NCBI RefSeq assembly: GCF_037094685.1
Contig: NZ_CP146614.1
Location: 4,464,001 to 4,528,000 of the forward strand
DNA length: 64,000 bases
Reading direction: 5' to 3'
Origin: Massilia sp. METH4
Lineage (GTDB): Bacteria; Pseudomonadota; Gammaproteobacteria; Burkholderiales; Burkholderiaceae_D
Shown: piece after piece, positions 62,560-64,000 of the stretch
Position numbering within the stretch: position 1 is the stretch's first letter
How the letters are laid out: each line of letters starts with the position of its first letter
Made by a program: the position numbers and the translations under genes
Notes under the pieces: generated by a model
Databases searched by the model: none
Told to the model about the DNA's origin: nothing
Seen by the model: the letters and a program-made list of their open reading frames with translations, nothing else

Positions 62560-62841
62560 CATGCGCGACGGCGCGCCGGCACCCGTGCGGCGGTCGTGTT
62601 CTCCGCCGGGCTGGACGCGCCGGGCGAGGGCGGCCTGCCGCTGCGCCAGGCGATGCTCGACCATTTCCGCGCCAGCGGCCTGGCGGAGGTCGTCGGCACG
62701 GCATTGCCGGACAATGTGCGCATGCTGGCGCTGGCACGCGCCTCCGGCTTCGAGGTGACCCGCGACGACGACGTGGTGCGGTTGCGCCTCGTGCTGCGGC
62801 CGGAGACGGCACAGGGCCACGAAGCGCCGGGCCCTGCGTAA
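62560..62841 (+). pseudogene. 3' remnant of a GNAT acetyltransferase gene
   Basis: An in-frame stretch reads VVFSAGLDAPG, PLRQAMLDHFRASGLAEVVG, ALPDNVRMLALARASGFEV and VVRLRLVL, matching the acetyl-CoA-binding loop and C-terminal half of GNAT domains. The N-terminal half is absent, and no good start or ribosome site lies nearby. It might still be translated from GTG 62596 (about 81 residues), but a functional GNAT would need the missing part. Confidence 0.55.
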
Positions 62842-62859
62842 CGCCAACGCGCAGGGCTT

Positions 62860-62962
62860 AGAGCGCCTAACAAAACCCGCAGGGCAAGGCGCGGCGTTGA
62901 AGACAGTACACCTGTACGGCGAGACGCTGCAACGCAGCCATGGGGGTTTTGTTAGGCGCTCT
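62860..62962. repeat. 103-bp inverted-repeat (REP/MITE-like) element
   Basis: Perfect 19-bp terminal inverted repeats (AGAGCGCCTAACAAAACCC at 62860-62878, complement at 62944-62962) flank a core with GCGTTG/CAACGC and GTAC-acct-GTAC nested dyads. The whole can fold on either strand. It lies between the GNAT remnant and the convergent GH43 gene, and its right end touches the GH43 stop codon. Confidence 0.8.
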
Positions 62963-64000
62963 TAGGCAGCCGGCGGCCCGCAATGGTCCCGCTCCGGCGG
63001 CGCAGACGCGGCCATCACGTGGTCTCCATCCAGGTCCACGCGCTGGTTCAGAATCTCGATCCGGCCGCCGGCATCGCGCACTTCGTACAACTTGCCGCGC
63101 GCGTTCTTGAACGGCCGGTGCACGACCAGCATGCGCTTGCCATCGAAGGTGTCGAACAGCATGCCGTGCCCGGAATCGCGCCGCACGATCGGCTCCAGCT
63201 GTTCCCAAGGTCCGGCCAGCTTGCCGGATGGCGAGCGGGCCACCGATTGCACGTAGCCATTCCTGTCGTAGCTGGACCACAGCATCAGCAGGCTGCCATC
63301 GTTCGACGCATACAGTTGCGGGCCGTCGGTCACGTACACATTCGTCTTCGCGGGCGTGCCGTTCGGTGCCACCGGACGCTGGCCGTTCGACCAGGGCGCG
63401 CTCGATGCCTTGAACAGCAGCGCCGGCGGGCCGGCCGGCTTCAGGTTCTTCGTCAGCGGCAGCGCCTCGATCGTGCCGTCACCTGTCTGTATCCATTCAT
63501 GCGCGTATACGTAGGACGGGTTGCCTTGCTTGTCCACGTACAGCGTGCCGTCCAGCGTCATCAGGTCCCGCGGTGCCACTGGCTCGCCGCCGTTGGCCAC
63601 GGTGAACGGCCCATCCGGCGTATCGGCCACCGCCATCACGGTGCCGCGCCGGTAGGCCGGCCAGCCGGAGTCGGACGGTTTGTCCAGTGCGGCGCCTTCG
63701 TTGTGCAGGGTGGTGAACAGGTAGTACTTGCCGCGCCACGTGTGCACCTCCGGCGCCCAGGCGCCGCCATTGGCCCAGCCGCCTGCCGGCAGCTTGAACA
63801 CGACCTTCGGCTTCGCCCATGTCTTCAGGTCGCGGCTCGTGTAGGCCATGATGCCGGTGCCGCATTCGCCGCTCACCGAGGGCACGTTCGACGTGTACAG
63901 GTAATAGGTCTTGCTGGCCTGGTCGGCGACCACGTAAGGGTCGTGCAGCGGCATGTGGGGCATGGTGAGCTCGCCGGCGAGGGCGGGCAGTGCCAGCGCG
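62962..64000 (-). CDS. Glycoside hydrolase family 43 (arabinanase/xylosidase-like), 5' end missing
   Basis: At least 346 residues of a secreted five-blade beta-propeller; the N-terminus continues past the right edge, where ALALPALAGELT looks like the end of a signal peptide. Catalytic base Asp is in PLHDPYVV, the WAPEVH and YAHEW motifs supply the pKa modulator and acid Glu, and GHGMLFDTF is a late propeller His. Frame continues open to 64000. It probably cleaves arabinan or arabinoxylan side chains, matching the GH53 galactanase at 8511. The TAA stop abuts the inverted-repeat element. Confidence 0.88.
   Translation of the reverse strand, partial: ALALPALAGELTMPHMPLHDPYVVADQASKTYYLYTSNVPSVSGECGTGIMAYTSRDLKTWAKPKVVFKLPAGGWANGGAWAPEVHTWRGKYYLFTTLHNEGAALDKPSDSGWPAYRRGTVMAVADTPDGPFTVANGGEPVAPRDLMTLDGTLYVDKQGNPSYVYAHEWIQTGDGTIEALPLTKNLKPAGPPALLFKASSAPWSNGQRPVAPNGTPAKTNVYVTDGPQLYASNDGSLLMLWSSYDRNGYVQSVARSPSGKLAGPWEQLEPIVRRDSGHGMLFDTFDGKRMLVVHRPFKNARGKLYEVRDAGGRIEILNQRVDLDGDHVMAASAPPERDHCGPPAA

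Noticed and set aside
1..64000. CRISPR arrays, tRNA/rRNA genes, insertion sequences or prophage
   Set aside because: No regular spacer-repeat pattern, cloverleaf, transposase or phage structural gene was seen.

Overview
The window is high-GC DNA from a Gram-negative bacterium. Gene content (a PEP-CTERM protein, a complete Tad/Flp pilus locus, many cyclic-di-GMP enzymes, scattered plant-polysaccharide hydrolases, a Burkholderia-type porin and LysR/AraC regulators) suggests a betaproteobacterium of the Oxalobacteraceae, in or near Massilia/Telluria/Pseudoduganella. This is inferred from gene families; no rRNA or tRNA gene is present to confirm it.

Layout. 1-5000: a minus-strand C4-dicarboxylate operon, dctA - porin - dctB - dctD (dctD runs off the left edge), with a textbook sigma-54 promoter and a far-upstream inverted repeat. 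5120-12650: a Fur-box-preceded TonB receptor, an acyltransferase, a GH53 galactanase lipoprotein, a membrane metallophosphoesterase, an alpha/beta hydrolase and a LysR regulator. 12820-16110: a large periplasmic-sensor PAS/GGDEF/EAL protein, separated from a type II NADH dehydrogenase by a palindrome-rich element. 17700-26300: a degenerate HAD-like protein, LysR, glutathione-dependent formaldehyde dehydrogenase, a GlxA-type AraC regulator with a cupin, a PBP7-like endopeptidase, an AraC regulator, a DMT exporter and a secreted alpha-amylase. 26430-30100: a second GGDEF/EAL protein, an alpha-carbonic anhydrase and the decayed remnant of an M16 peptidase gene.

30108-44572 is a complete-looking Tad pilus region. 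Minus strand: flp, tadV, an AAA ATPase, cpaB, secretin, lipoprotein, tadZ, tadA, tadB, tadC. A NarL/NarX-like two-component pair lies upstream on the same strand, and tadE, a second tadE-like gene and a VWA-type tadG diverge from it. A terminator directly after flp should make the major pilin the most abundant product. A 44-residue membrane protein is encoded just upstream of flp.

44773-58266 is a signalling block: PEP-CTERM protein, PAS histidine kinase, double TetR protein, lipoprotein plus exported SurE, a soluble chemoreceptor with four PAS domains coupled to a triple-CheW protein, an HD-GYP phosphodiesterase, a LOV blue-light hybrid kinase with a single-domain response regulator, and a membrane GGDEF cyclase. 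58411-64000 is mixed: an orphan branched-chain amino acid binding protein, a primase-like protein lacking catalytic residues, a YCII protein, a cysteine hydrolase, a membrane-anchored TlpA-like thioredoxin, a GNAT remnant, a 103-bp inverted-repeat element and the 3' part of a GH43 gene.

The strongest candidates for something new are the chemoreceptor/triple-CheW pair beside the LOV/HD-GYP/GGDEF genes, the AAA ATPase and 44-residue protein inside the Tad locus, and the primase-like protein. No CRISPR array, insertion sequence or RNA gene was recognised.
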